A DNA stretch of 48,627 nt from an uncultured Mediterraneibacter sp. (GCF_934309415.1 NZ_CAKRDI010000024.1:1-48627), one strand, 5' to 3'; shown: positions 35,330 to 43,438, numbered from the stretch's first letter. Made by a program: numbers and translations. The notes: generated by a model not told the origin, from the letters alone.

Positions 35330-35566
35330 TTTGCACCTCAATTATCGAAATTTATTAATGTAACTCCCCTGAAGTGTACCAAAAGCCATCTGAACCACTC
35401 AGATATGCACTGAAAATTATCTCTGCAACCAGCCCGTTTTCTGCTGCCCGTCGCACTCCTAACAGATAATTTTTTTCAAATACACTCCTCATATATACTG
35501 TCAACTGCCTGCTTTGCATACGCATGGCAGATTATCATCTCAGACAGTATAACACAAATTATGCAT

Positions 35567-36076
35567 TTATGGAATCCTTTTTTCAACTGCCTCCAGTACA
35601 TTCTCAATTGTCTCTTCAATCTGGCAGCCATCTTCGCTGATCGTGATATCTGCATATTTTTCGAAATAAGGTTTTCTCTCCTCATACAGATCCTTTAAGG
35701 TCTGCCCGTCTTTTAACACGACTCCTCGCTTCTTCGGATTACGGATTCTCTTCTTTATTGTCTGATAAGACGCCTGTAAATATACGACTGTTCCGATTTC
35801 TTTATAATGCTTCATCGCTTCTTCGCAGTAAATCACACTTCCACCAGGTGAAATCACAGCATTCTGAACGTCCAGATCCCGGTTCACCTGATTCTCTATT
35901 TTTAAAAATCCATCATCACCCACCTCAGCGATAATTTCTCTGAGTAATTTTCCTTCCTGTTCCTGTATCAGAAGATCTGCATCAATGAAATTCATGCCGA
36001 GTCTCTTTGCAACTACTACACCAACTGTACTTTTTCCTACTGCCGGCATTCCAATAAAAATAAGATTTCGTTTCAT
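35567..36076 (-). CDS. aroK: shikimate kinase
   Basis: Phosphorylates shikimate in the chorismate pathway. 169 residues from ATG 36076 (MKRNLIFIGMPAVGKSTVG). Two earlier in-frame ATGs (36088, 36100) are possible but less well placed relative to AGAAGGG. P-loop GMPAVGKST, DADLL in the shikimate-binding region, ISPGGSVIY in the Walker-B-like position, and the lid region KKRGVVLKDGQTLKDLYEERKPYFEKYAD are present. No other aromatic pathway genes are nearby. Confidence 0.88.
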   Translation of the reverse strand: MKRNLIFIGMPAVGKSTVGVVVAKRLGMNFIDADLLIQEQEGKLLREIIAEVGDDGFLKIENQVNRDLDVQNAVISPGGSVIYCEEAMKHYKEIGTVVYLQASYQTIKKRIRNPKKRGVVLKDGQTLKDLYEERKPYFEKYADITISEDGCQIEETIENVLEAVEKRIP

Positions 36077-36110
36077 ATGTATTTTCATCCCTTCTATCAT
36101 TCAACACAGT

Positions 36111-36165
36111 TACTTTCCTTTTGCTGTTCATTCCTCTGCGGATTGACTGGGGAATGCACATTTTA
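36111..36165. repeat. family A repeat, degenerate
   Basis: CTGTTCATTCCTCTGCGG then GATTGACTGGGGAATGCACA keeps the CATTCC/GGAATG stem and loop words of the family A first hairpin. It lies directly upstream of the shikimate kinase gene. Confidence 0.45.
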
Positions 36166-36275
36166 ACCTGAATACAGCTTACTTATATTCAAAATGATTT
36201 TTCAACTCTGTCTTTCCTGCACAGTTTTAATCTTTCATGCGGATTATAACACAGTTTCTCTGCATTATACAAGCA

Positions 36276-36317
36276 GTTACTGTTCACTCCCATGTCAATC
36301 ACTCCGCCTGTTTGCCC
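36276..36317. repeat. family A repeat, left half
   Basis: GTTACTGTTCACTCCCATG followed by TCAATCACTCCGC is identical to the start of the 10188 copy, then diverges. It ends about 6 nt from the stop codon of the next minus-strand gene. Confidence 0.8.
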
Positions 36318-36322
36318 GGTAC

Positions 36323-36700
36323 TTAATAATACCTTCTTCTGTTGTCACATCGTCTCTTATATAACTCCTGATACATCATAACTTCCACAAGATCCCACAA
36401 AGGAAATTTTTCTTTTTCGTTCTTTTCGTCATAATCCCGAAATTCAAGTTCATTTTCCCGTATCTTTTTACAGATTCTCTGACGCATTAAAAATAATTGC
36501 AATTTATCCGGATATTCGTCATACATCATACTGTTGGCATATTCCATCCGATCACACTCTTCTTCCACATATGGCAACAGTTTCTTTGGTATTTCAGGGT
36601 ACAGACTCTTCATATATTCAAAATCCATTCTTTCTATTCTGGCATCATCATAGATCAGCGGCATTGGATAAGCCATATAATAAGGCAACTTCTGTTTCAT
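36323..36700 (-). CDS. small conserved hypothetical protein (Lachnospiraceae type)
   Basis: No function recognised. 125 residues from ATG 36700 (MKQKLPYYMAYPMPLIYDD), chosen for GGGAG 8 nt upstream; a GTG at 36709 is the alternative. Very rich in Tyr, Met, Glu, Arg, with YPEIPKKLLPYVEEECDRMEY and MMYDEYPDKLQLFLMRQRI, and a C-terminus of KRRCDNRRRYY. The composition and Tyr/Met-rich ends recall spore-coat or envelope-associated proteins, but this is only a composition argument. Confidence 0.75.
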   Translation of the reverse strand: MKQKLPYYMAYPMPLIYDDARIERMDFEYMKSLYPEIPKKLLPYVEEECDRMEYANSMMYDEYPDKLQLFLMRQRICKKIRENELEFRDYDEKNEKEKFPLWDLVEVMMYQELYKRRCDNRRRYY

Positions 36701-36806
36701 ACCATTCACTCCCGACGGAACATTATACTTTTACTATATGCAATGGTTCTCAAAATGCACCTGCCAGAATGTGTCTGAAAATGCTTTCTGTAAAACAGAC
36801 AAAAAT

Positions 36807-36839
36807 GTTACTGTTCACAGCATAGCTGCAAACAGTAAC
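36807..36839. repeat. family A minimal hairpin
   Basis: GTTACTGTTCACAGCA then TAGCTGCAAACAGTAAC, a 33-nt inverted repeat identical to the copy at 39980. It lies directly beyond the FHA gene terminator. Confidence 0.88.
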
Positions 36840-36844
36840 ACAAA

Positions 36845-36890
36845 AATCTCTGTCCCGAACACCCTACCTGCAGTGTTCTGAACAGAGATT
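36845..36890 (-). terminator. terminator of the FHA gene
   Basis: On the minus strand AATCTCTGT/ACAGAGATT plus inner GAACAC/GTGTTC, followed by TTTTTG. Confidence 0.85.
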
Positions 36891-36970
36891 CTGTAAATCA
36901 TTTTTATTCTGTTTTACTTGCACACTATTTTTTTAGAATAGCTGCATCATATGCTGTATCTGCCTGAGAA

Positions 36971-37594
36971 TTAACCTTCGCTTTCTCTCAGGATTCTCTG
37001 AATTTCAAGTTCTGTCTCACCGACACCGATTATATCTGCTTTCTGAATCACGATCGGCTGATCCACTCTTGTACCATTCAGATAAGTACCGTTACGTGAA
37101 TCCAGATCACGCAGATAAAGCATATCTCCTTTATGTACGATCACGCAATGCTGTTTAGACACTCTTCCGTCTTCAACAGAAAGATATTTTTCAAATCTTC
37201 CATTTCCTTTTACTCTTCCGATCCCTACATTATCGTAGAAAATAAAGCTGTATGTCTGAGCAGTATTCATATCCTGCAGAATAATCTTCCACTGACGGCG
37301 TCTCTTCTTTTCCGGTCTCGACTGTGCCGGCTGCGGTCTTCTCTGCTGCGGCTGTCCCTGATATCCCTGAGCCTGCTCTCTTCGTCTTGCATTGCGGCTT
37401 CGACGGGCGTATTCTTCTCTGTCATCCTCGTCGTAATCATCCTCTGCATAATCATCATTTCTTCTGCGGTGTCTTGGTTTGTCTTCCTGCGCCATATTGG
37501 CCCGTGCTTTATTTCTCTTCACACTCATAAATGTTCCTGCAAGCAATGCCAAACTTCCTATGATCAGCAAAGCCATTATAATCCAATATAACAT
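36971..37594 (-). CDS. membrane-anchored FHA-domain protein
   Basis: 207 residues. An N-terminal transmembrane helix (about 3-23) is followed by a basic, Arg/Gln/Pro-rich linker (about 30-100). A C-terminal FHA domain (about 105-205) has the phosphothreonine-binding residues GR (VGIGRVKGNG), S..H (VSKQHCVI) and N in LRDLDSRNGTYLNG. It would dock Thr-phosphorylated proteins at the membrane, for example PknB-type kinase targets in division or cell-wall control. No kinase gene is in the window. Confidence 0.92.
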   Translation of the reverse strand: MLYWIIMALLIIGSLALLAGTFMSVKRNKARANMAQEDKPRHRRRNDDYAEDDYDEDDREEYARRSRNARRREQAQGYQGQPQQRRPQPAQSRPEKKRRRQWKIILQDMNTAQTYSFIFYDNVGIGRVKGNGRFEKYLSVEDGRVSKQHCVIVHKGDMLYLRDLDSRNGTYLNGTRVDQPIVIQKADIIGVGETELEIQRILRESEG

Positions 37595-37711
37595 TTCTTT
37601 TCATCTTCCTATCTAAAATTAATGCCATTCTCTTCTGACTCATATTCAAGCCTGGAGTCAACCTTAAAACTGCTTTCTATATGAATTCAGACCTAAATGT
37701 GTATCTGCATA

Positions 37712-37768
37712 GTTACTGTTCACTCCCATGTCAACCACTCCGCTGATTGGCATGGGAGTGAACAGTAC
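37712..37768. repeat. family A hairpin, near-perfect long stem
   Basis: GTTACTGTTCACTCCCATG pairs with CATGGGAGTGAACAGTAC across a 20-nt loop reading AACCACTCCGCTGATTGG. This is the cleanest single-hairpin form of the family. Confidence 0.92.
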
Positions 37769-37975
37769 TCAACAGTTACAATGGTACTATAATTTTCACC
37801 TTACGGCAAGCATGAGATATATCTTTTTCCTGAAATCTATGCTAAAATGTGGGGGATATTTGATTTCTATAATATATACAGTTTTGATTTTGAAAGTTTT
37901 TCTCATTTTCACCCGTTTAATCCATGGGAATGTGTATACATTTGACTAACTTCCTGTTATGATAAAGGGTAGTTT

Positions 37976-38002
37976 GTTACTTTCACAGAATAGCTGTGAA
38001 CG
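37976..38002. repeat. family A short variant
   Basis: GTTACTTTCACAGAATAGCTGTGAACGG: TTCACAG/CTGTGAA stem with a 5-nt loop, clearly related to the copies at 36807 and 39980. Confidence 0.6.
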
Positions 38003-38088
38003 GCGCGCATTTTGCTATTTACAATTGTCGTACAATCGAAATACTAAAACTGCATATAAACTGAAAATAAAAGAGGAGATGTAAAATT

Positions 38089-38952
38089 ATGGAAAGAAAT
38101 GAACCTTGCTGGTGCGGAAGCGGCAAAAAATATAAGAAATGCCATATGGCAATCGATGAACGCATCATGATGCATGCTGAACGTGGTGAGATCGTCCCGA
38201 CACGTAAAATCCTGAAGACACCGGCCCAGATTGAGAAAATTCGCAAGAGTGCGGATCTGAATACTGCAATTCTGGATGAAGTTGCAAAGAAAATTCATAT
38301 CGGTATGAGTACTCAGGATATTGATGACATCGTTTATACATTTACAAAAGAGCACGGTGGAATCCCTGCTCCGCTGAATTATGAAGGCTTCCCAAAGAGT
38401 GTGTGTACTTCTATTAATAATGAAGTATGCCACGGAATCCCGGATAAAAACATCATTCTGGAAGAGGGAGATATTATCAATGTTGACGTCTCTACTATTT
38501 TAGACGGATATTTCTCTGACGCATCCCGTATGTTTAAAATGGGAAAAGTATCTGAACGTGCAGAACGTATCGTCCGCGTAACAGAAGAGTGTGTAAAACT
38601 TGGTCTGGAAGCTGCCAAACCATGGGGACATCTTGGAGATATTGCTGATGCAATCAACTCACATGCTCAGGCTAACGGTTACTCTGTTGTAGAAGACATC
38701 GGTGGTCACGGTGTAGGACTGGAATTCCATGAAGAACCTTTCGTAAGCTATGTTACACCAAAGGGAAGTGAGATGCTTCTTGTTCCTGGAATGATCTTTA
38801 CAATCGAACCAATGATCAACGAAGGTAGCCCTGATTTCTTCGTAGACGAAGATAATGACTGGACAGTCTACACAATTGATGATGGTCTGTCTGCTCAGAT
38901 TGAATATATGGTATTAATCACAGAAGATGGTGCTGAAGTTCTGACCAAATAA
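38089..38952 (+). CDS. map: methionine aminopeptidase with N-terminal SEC-C zinc motif
   Basis: Removes initiator methionine. 287 residues. Residues 1-~22 form a SEC-C motif (NEPCWCGSGKKYKKCH) that binds zinc and probably helps ribosome or protein contacts. The catalytic domain (about 40-287) has the pita-bread metal ligands, visible in VDVSTILDGYFSDASRMF, GHGVGLEFHEEPFV, FTIEPMIN and the final Glu near SAQIEYMVLI. GAGGAG precedes the ATG. The gene stands alone before the ECF S component. Confidence 0.96.
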   Translation: MERNEPCWCGSGKKYKKCHMAIDERIMMHAERGEIVPTRKILKTPAQIEKIRKSADLNTAILDEVAKKIHIGMSTQDIDDIVYTFTKEHGGIPAPLNYEGFPKSVCTSINNEVCHGIPDKNIILEEGDIINVDVSTILDGYFSDASRMFKMGKVSERAERIVRVTEECVKLGLEAAKPWGHLGDIADAINSHAQANGYSVVEDIGGHGVGLEFHEEPFVSYVTPKGSEMLLVPGMIFTIEPMINEGSPDFFVDEDNDWTVYTIDDGLSAQIEYMVLITEDGAEVLTK

Positions 38953-39050
38953 ACTGGACTGGTTGTTTTTTCTATAAGTGGCTCTTTTTATCAGTCCATT
39001 CCTGTTGTATAGTATGGAAAAAGTTATTGAAGGAAAAGAGGTTATACCTG

Positions 39051-39587
39051 ATGAACACATCCACTTTGAAATTGAAAAAGCTTGTAATGGCTGCACTTTT
39101 TGCTGCTCTTGCATGCGTAGCAACTATGTCGATCCGTATTCCGACACCTGGAACAAGCGGCTACATTCATCCGGGAGATGCCATTGTAATTCTTGCCGGA
39201 GTTATACTTGGTCCATGGTGGGGACTGTTAGCCGGTGGTATCGGTTCTGCTATGGCAGATCTACTCGGCGGATATTTTGTTTATGTTCCGATTACATTTG
39301 TGATCAAAGGACTTGTATCTCTCTGTGCAGGACTTCTGTATCAGAAGATCGGTAAAGATTCAAAATCCCGTTATGTTGCCGTAATCCTTGGTGGTGTCGC
39401 AGACATTATCCTGGTGGCAGGCGGTTATTGTCTGTGTGAGTTCTTCCTGTATGGTTCCAGCGCTTTCGCCAGCGTTCCGGCCAACCTGATTCAGGGAATT
39501 GGCGGACTGATCATTTCTGCAGTGCTGTATCCGATCCTGATCGCGATTCCGGAAGTACGCACAACTGCAAATGCTGAAACTCACTAA
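39051..39587 (+). CDS. ECF transporter substrate-binding S component
   Basis: Integral membrane vitamin-binding subunit that works with an energising EcfAAT module encoded elsewhere. 178 residues from ATG 39051 (MNTSTLKLKKLVMAAL), preceded by GAGG. It has about six hydrophobic segments. The N-terminal LKKLVMAALFAALACVATM is the conserved helix that binds EcfT, and PTPGTSGYIHPGDAIVILAG resembles the riboflavin-transporter-like S-family. The substrate cannot be assigned; no riboswitch precedes the gene. Confidence 0.88.
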   Translation: MNTSTLKLKKLVMAALFAALACVATMSIRIPTPGTSGYIHPGDAIVILAGVILGPWWGLLAGGIGSAMADLLGGYFVYVPITFVIKGLVSLCAGLLYQKIGKDSKSRYVAVILGGVADIILVAGGYCLCEFFLYGSSAFASVPANLIQGIGGLIISAVLYPILIAIPEVRTTANAETH

Positions 39588-39621
39588 CAGCAAATTAAGT
39601 ATACTCTTATTTTATTTATAA

Positions 39622-39666
39622 AAACCGGTGAAAATGCTGAGATCATCAACGCGTTTTCACCGGTTA
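39622..39666 (+). terminator. terminator of the S-component gene
   Basis: AACCGGTGAAAA and TTTTCACCGGTT form a 12-bp stem just past the stop codon, followed by a T/A-rich tail. Confidence 0.8.
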
Positions 39667-39783
39667 TTATTATTCACAGAGGATCTGTAAGCAGGTTTCT
39701 TTTTTTCAGACATACTCTGCCACTTCTTCCTTCATGAAAATATTCAGGACCATAAGAATAAATGGAATAAAATAGAATAAGAA

Positions 39784-39812
39784 AACCTCGGAAACATTCC
39801 ATTTCCGAGGTT
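39784..39812 (-). terminator. terminator of the tRNA-Cys gene
   Basis: On the minus strand AACCTCGGAAA and TTTCCGAGGTT with a 7-nt loop, then TTTCTTATT. It starts 6 nt past the tRNA 3' end. Confidence 0.88.
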
Positions 39813-39818
39813 CATAAG

Positions 39819-39890
39819 AGGCGCAGACCGGATTTGAACCGGTGCATCAGGGTGTTGCAGACCCACGCCTTACCGCTTGGCTACTGCGCC
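39819..39890 (-). tRNA. tRNA-Cys (GCA)
   Basis: The cloverleaf folds on the minus strand: acceptor GGCGCAG/CTGCGCC, D-stem GCC/GGC, anticodon loop CTGCAAC giving anticodon GCA, and T arm CCGG-TTCAAAT-CCGG. The discriminator is U, as expected for tRNA-Cys. The 3' CCA is not encoded. The outermost anticodon-stem pair is a U-U mismatch in this fold. Confidence 0.95.
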
Positions 39891-39979
39891 TTATCGATAC
39901 ATCTATTAAATTATAGCAAAATATCTGTATTACGTCAAATGTTATTTTTTGTAATTTAAAAAAGGTAAAATCGGGAAGT

Positions 39980-40012
39980 ATTACTGTTCACAGCATAGCT
40001 GCAAACAGTAAC
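39980..40012. repeat. family A minimal hairpin
   Basis: TTACTGTTCACAGCATAG then CTGCAAACAGTAAC, the same sequence as 36807-36839. It lies about 50 nt past the stop of the kinase-like gene. Confidence 0.88.
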
Positions 40013-40060
40013 CAGAAAATATCTGTATTTCTCAATTTTACCTTTTTTCTTTTCATCATT

Positions 40061-41548
40061 CTATCCAACATTTCGTTCTTCAACAACTTCAACTGCATTC
40101 TCGTCTTTCGGTCCTTCTGAGATATCTACCATATCCGGTCCCTGCTCATCAATCTCTGTTGATTCCTGAGAATCTTTTTCTTCTGTAGAATCTACATTTC
40201 CAGACTGTTCTGCTGTCTCTTTCTGTTCTTCACATTTTGTCTCATCCGCTGTATCCGAATTTTCATTGTTTTCTTCTGAATTCTGCTGCTGTTCAGCAGT
40301 TTCTTCTACCTCCTGAAGGATCTCCTGTTCCGTTGCATCTGTCGTACTCAACTCACCCGCATCCTGACCTGGGAGCACTCCGGCCGCCTGCGCCGGGAAC
40401 TCTACCTTAAATACACTTCCCACGCCCAGAATACTGTCTGCTTTCACATGACCGCCGTGCACTTCCGCAATCCATTTAACCATGGAAAGTCCCAGTCCAT
40501 AATGACTGTCTCCGGTCTTGGATGTATCGCCTCTGTAAAAGCGATCCCAGATATGCGGCAGGTCTTTCTCTGCAATACCAATTCCTTCATCCGCAATGCT
40601 GCAGCTTAACCATTCTCCATCCCGCTTTAAAGAAACTGTAACTGTGCCATATTCCCTGCTGTAATCCGCTGCATTCGCCAGCATACACATCATCATACGC
40701 ATATAACAGGTTCTGTCTACTTCTGCATACAGCTCCGGTTCAATCTCACATTCAATCTGTACTGTACTATCATTCTTTTCCCAGAGAACCTGCTGCTCCT
40801 GAGCCACAAGCTGTGTCAGATCACTTAAATTTGTTCTGACTTTTTCAACCGGCTGGCTGCCCTGCTCCGCTCTCGCAAGGAACAGAAGCTCAAACAACAG
40901 ATCTGAAATATTCTGAGCTCTTCTATGAATCACTTCCATCTGCCAGCGTTTTCTCTCAGGCAGTCTCCAGTCTTCCAGACAGGCTTCACTCTGCACCAGA
41001 ATCACGCTGACCGGTGTCCAGAGTCCCTGCGCTATATCTAATGTATACTTATGTTCTCTTCCAATAGACTTCTCCAGATCTTCCAACAGATGATTCATGG
41101 ATTCTGTCAGAGCCTGAAGCTCTTCATCTCCAGTGTCTCTGTCCATCTCCAGATCCAGCAATGTATCCGACAGTTTCTTAAATTCTTCTGTATCGATCGG
41201 AGTCTTCTCAAGCTCTGCCTGAATCTCCGCCATTTTCTCACGGCGTTCTCTCTGCTCTTCCCGTTTTTCCTGTCCAAGTCGTCTGGAGAAATCTTTCTCT
41301 TCTCTGATGTCCTCCAGTGCTTCTGCCAAATCTGTCATCGGACGAACTGCTTTTCCAATAATTGCATGTCCTGCCACCGCAGCAGCTATTGCAGTCACCG
41401 GAAGCAGTCCTCCTGCCAGATAAAGCACGGCTTTCCTTCCTTCTTCCGGAACAAGATTATATCCAACCGCCAGAGATACACCTGTGACAAGTAACATACT
41501 TCCTGTAAACAACAATGTCAGTTTTAATTTTCTCGGTAATTTTTTCAT
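40061..41548 (-). CDS. histidine-kinase-like membrane protein lacking the phosphoacceptor His
   Basis: 495 residues with two membrane helices (about 9-30 and 40-62), a HAMP-like region with a long charged coiled-coil insert (about 85-160), a DHp-like segment, a HATPase domain and a ~110-residue Glu/Asp/Thr/Gln-rich tail. The H box reads LDIAQGLWTPVSVI: Gln174 stands where the phosphorylated His should be and Trp replaces the usual Arg. The ATPase motifs look intact (LANAADYS, DEGIGI, HYGLGLSMVKWI). There is no adjacent response regulator. Probably a pseudokinase or ATP-dependent sensor partner rather than a normal kinase (inference). Confidence 0.87.
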   Translation of the reverse strand: MKKLPRKLKLTLLFTGSMLLVTGVSLAVGYNLVPEEGRKAVLYLAGGLLPVTAIAAAVAGHAIIGKAVRPMTDLAEALEDIREEKDFSRRLGQEKREEQRERREKMAEIQAELEKTPIDTEEFKKLSDTLLDLEMDRDTGDEELQALTESMNHLLEDLEKSIGREHKYTLDIAQGLWTPVSVILVQSEACLEDWRLPERKRWQMEVIHRRAQNISDLLFELLFLARAEQGSQPVEKVRTNLSDLTQLVAQEQQVLWEKNDSTVQIECEIEPELYAEVDRTCYMRMMMCMLANAADYSREYGTVTVSLKRDGEWLSCSIADEGIGIAEKDLPHIWDRFYRGDTSKTGDSHYGLGLSMVKWIAEVHGGHVKADSILGVGSVFKVEFPAQAAGVLPGQDAGELSTTDATEQEILQEVEETAEQQQNSEENNENSDTADETKCEEQKETAEQSGNVDSTEEKDSQESTEIDEQGPDMVDISEGPKDENAVEVVEERNVG

Positions 41549-41576
41549 CTACTCGCCTCTTTTATTTATCTCACGA

Positions 41577-41727
41577 TTACTGTTTACGATACTCCACACT
41601 ATGATCTGAACAGTAACATATCTCGTCATTTAGAATCGCCTTTGGCGATGGACGAGATACATTCAAAACAATACGTGCATCCTGCATGTCAATCAGCGGA
41701 GTGATTGACATGGAAATGAACAGTAAC
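41577..41727. repeat. family A composite repeat, about 150 bp, inverted relative to 10178
   Basis: Its reverse complement aligns along its length with 10188-10330. It has the same three hairpins, including TATCTCGTC/GACGAGATA enclosing ATCGCC/GGCGAT. It lies in the divergent region between the kinase-like gene and the M18 aminopeptidase gene. Confidence 0.9.
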
Positions 41728-41815
41728 CCCACATTATCAGTTTTTAAGAATTATACCACAATTTTTCTATCAATTGGAAAGAAAATAGTGTTATACTGGC
41801 AAATAAAGGAGAAAA

Positions 41816-41877
41816 TTTACTGTTTGCATCGCCTTAAACCAAAACGGATCTCGCAATTTTAGAGTATAAACAGTAAA
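41816..41877. repeat. family A-type hairpin in the aminopeptidase leader
   Basis: TTTACTGTTT and AAACAGTAAA form a perfect 10-bp outer stem around a 42-nt interior. The right arm ends 11 nt before the aminopeptidase ATG; an AAAGGAG lies just left of the left arm. Confidence 0.7.
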
Positions 41878-41888
41878 GAAGAAATATT

Positions 41889-43229
41889 ATGAAACAAAAC
41901 ATTTCAAATGAATTATTAGAATTTATCGAAAATAGTCCGACTGCATTTCATGCAGTCAAAACAATGGCAGATCAGCTTACTGCTGCCGGTTTTAAGGAAT
42001 TAAAAGAAAATAAACGCTGGGAACTTCACAGAGGGGAAGCTTATTTTGTCACACGCAATGACTCTTCCCTGATTGCCTTTGTCGTTCCACAGGGTGAATT
42101 AAATGGAATGCATATTCTTGCCAGTCACAGCGACTCCCCAACTTTCAAAATCAAAGAAAATCCTGAGATGGAAGTGGAGAATCATTACATAAAATTAAAT
42201 GTAGAACGCTACGGCGGCATGCTCTGTGCACCATGGTTTGACCGCCCGCTTTCTGTTGCAGGCCGTGTGATCGTCAAAGATCCATCGACCGGCAGATTCA
42301 TCAGCAAACTGGTGAACATCGACCGGGATCTGGTTCTGATTCCAAATCTTGCGATCCACATGAACCGCGAAGCTAATAACGGCTATAAATACAATGCACA
42401 AAAAGATCTGCTTCCTCTCTATGGCACGATTTCCTCAAAAGGATCTTTCATGGAACTGATCGCATCTGCCGCTAATGTTTCCAAAGATGAAATTCTCGGA
42501 CACGATCTCTTTTTATACAATCGTCAGAAAGGAGCTGTCTGGGGCGCAGAGAATGAATTTATTTCCTGTGGAAGACTGGATGATCTGCAGTGTGCCTTTG
42601 CCTCTTTTAAAGGACTTCTTGCTGCATTCTCTGCTTCTAGCGAATCTGCTGATTCAACTGATTCTGACAAAAACAGCTCTGTTTCACCACATTCTTCTGT
42701 GATGCCGGTACATTGTGTCTTTGACAATGAAGAAGTAGGAAGTGGAACAAAGCAGGGGGCTGATTCAGGATTTCTGTCCGATACACTGCTCAGAATCCAT
42801 AAAGCTCTTGGCTATGATGAAGAGGACCTGCAGATTCATCTCGCCGACAGCCTGATGATTTCTGCTGATAACGCCCACGCAGTTCATCCAAATTATACAG
42901 AAAAAGCGGACCCGACCAATCGTCCTTATGTAAATGAAGGAATTGTTATTAAATTCAATGCCAATCAGAAATACTGTACAGATGCAGTTTCTGCTGCTAT
43001 GTTCCGGGATCTCTGCAATCAGGCAGATGTTTCGGTTCAGACCTTCACCAATCGTTCAGATATTGCCGGCGGCTCTACCCTTGGAAATATCTCCAACACC
43101 CATGTGGCACTGAACACCGTAGACATCGGACTGCCACAACTGGCAATGCATTCTCCTTATGAGACTGCCGGAGTGAAAGATACGGAAGATCTGGTACGCG
43201 TTGCTGCAAGATTTTTTAATTATAATTAA
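41889..43229 (+). CDS. M18 family aminopeptidase
   Basis: Cytosolic zinc aminopeptidase (aspartyl aminopeptidase family) of 446 residues. Metal and catalytic motifs are present: ILASHSDSPTFKIK (His and Asp), NEEVGSGTKQGADSG (Glu-Glu), and SADNAHAVHPNY, with the C-terminal His region AMHSPYETAG. The middle domain holds a Ser/Asp-rich insert (about 250-275). The start is ATG 41889 with only a weak AAGAAG site; a better AAAGGAG is separated from it by the hairpin at 41816-41877. Confidence 0.95.
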   Translation: MKQNISNELLEFIENSPTAFHAVKTMADQLTAAGFKELKENKRWELHRGEAYFVTRNDSSLIAFVVPQGELNGMHILASHSDSPTFKIKENPEMEVENHYIKLNVERYGGMLCAPWFDRPLSVAGRVIVKDPSTGRFISKLVNIDRDLVLIPNLAIHMNREANNGYKYNAQKDLLPLYGTISSKGSFMELIASAANVSKDEILGHDLFLYNRQKGAVWGAENEFISCGRLDDLQCAFASFKGLLAAFSASSESADSTDSDKNSSVSPHSSVMPVHCVFDNEEVGSGTKQGADSGFLSDTLLRIHKALGYDEEDLQIHLADSLMISADNAHAVHPNYTEKADPTNRPYVNEGIVIKFNANQKYCTDAVSAAMFRDLCNQADVSVQTFTNRSDIAGGSTLGNISNTHVALNTVDIGLPQLAMHSPYETAGVKDTEDLVRVAARFFNYN

Positions 43230-43248
43230 AGTACAGACAATAACTTTT

Positions 43249-43438
43249 GGGATGTCGCTTTTTAGAGTGTGTCTGAAAAATGCTTTCTGCAAGATATATG
43301 TCACAATTTGTGGGAGATTTTGTTTGAATGAGGGCGGCGTAGCGGGCTACGTCAACCGAATGAAGACAAAATATACCGCAAAGTGGGGCATGTAGATTGC
43401 AGGAATGATTTTTCAGACACGCTCTAGTGCGACATCCC
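43249..43438. repeat. family B inverted-repeat element, complete copy
   Basis: About 190 bp that can fold as one long hairpin. Outer arms GGGATGTCGC/GCGACATCCC, then AGAGTGTGTCTGAAAAAT pairing with ATTTTTCAGACACGCTCT, then ATTTTGT/ACAAAAT, with a tip CGTAGC-gg-GCTACG. It has no coding capacity and lies between two convergent genes, entering the 3' end of the next one. Confidence 0.85.

Larger units (their letters stand above)
37595..38088. other. non-coding divergent region between FHA gene and map
   Basis: This 494-nt gap carries the family A hairpins at 37712-37768 and 37976-38002. It also has a weak sigma-A-like site near 38018 (TTTACA, about 18 nt, TACTAA) that could drive map. No coding sequence is supported. 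Confidence 0.5.

Noticed and set aside
39622..40060. CRISPR-like spacing of repeats around the tRNA
   Set aside because: The palindromes here are a terminator, the tRNA, its terminator and one family A hairpin; there is no regular repeat-spacer pattern and no cas gene in the window.
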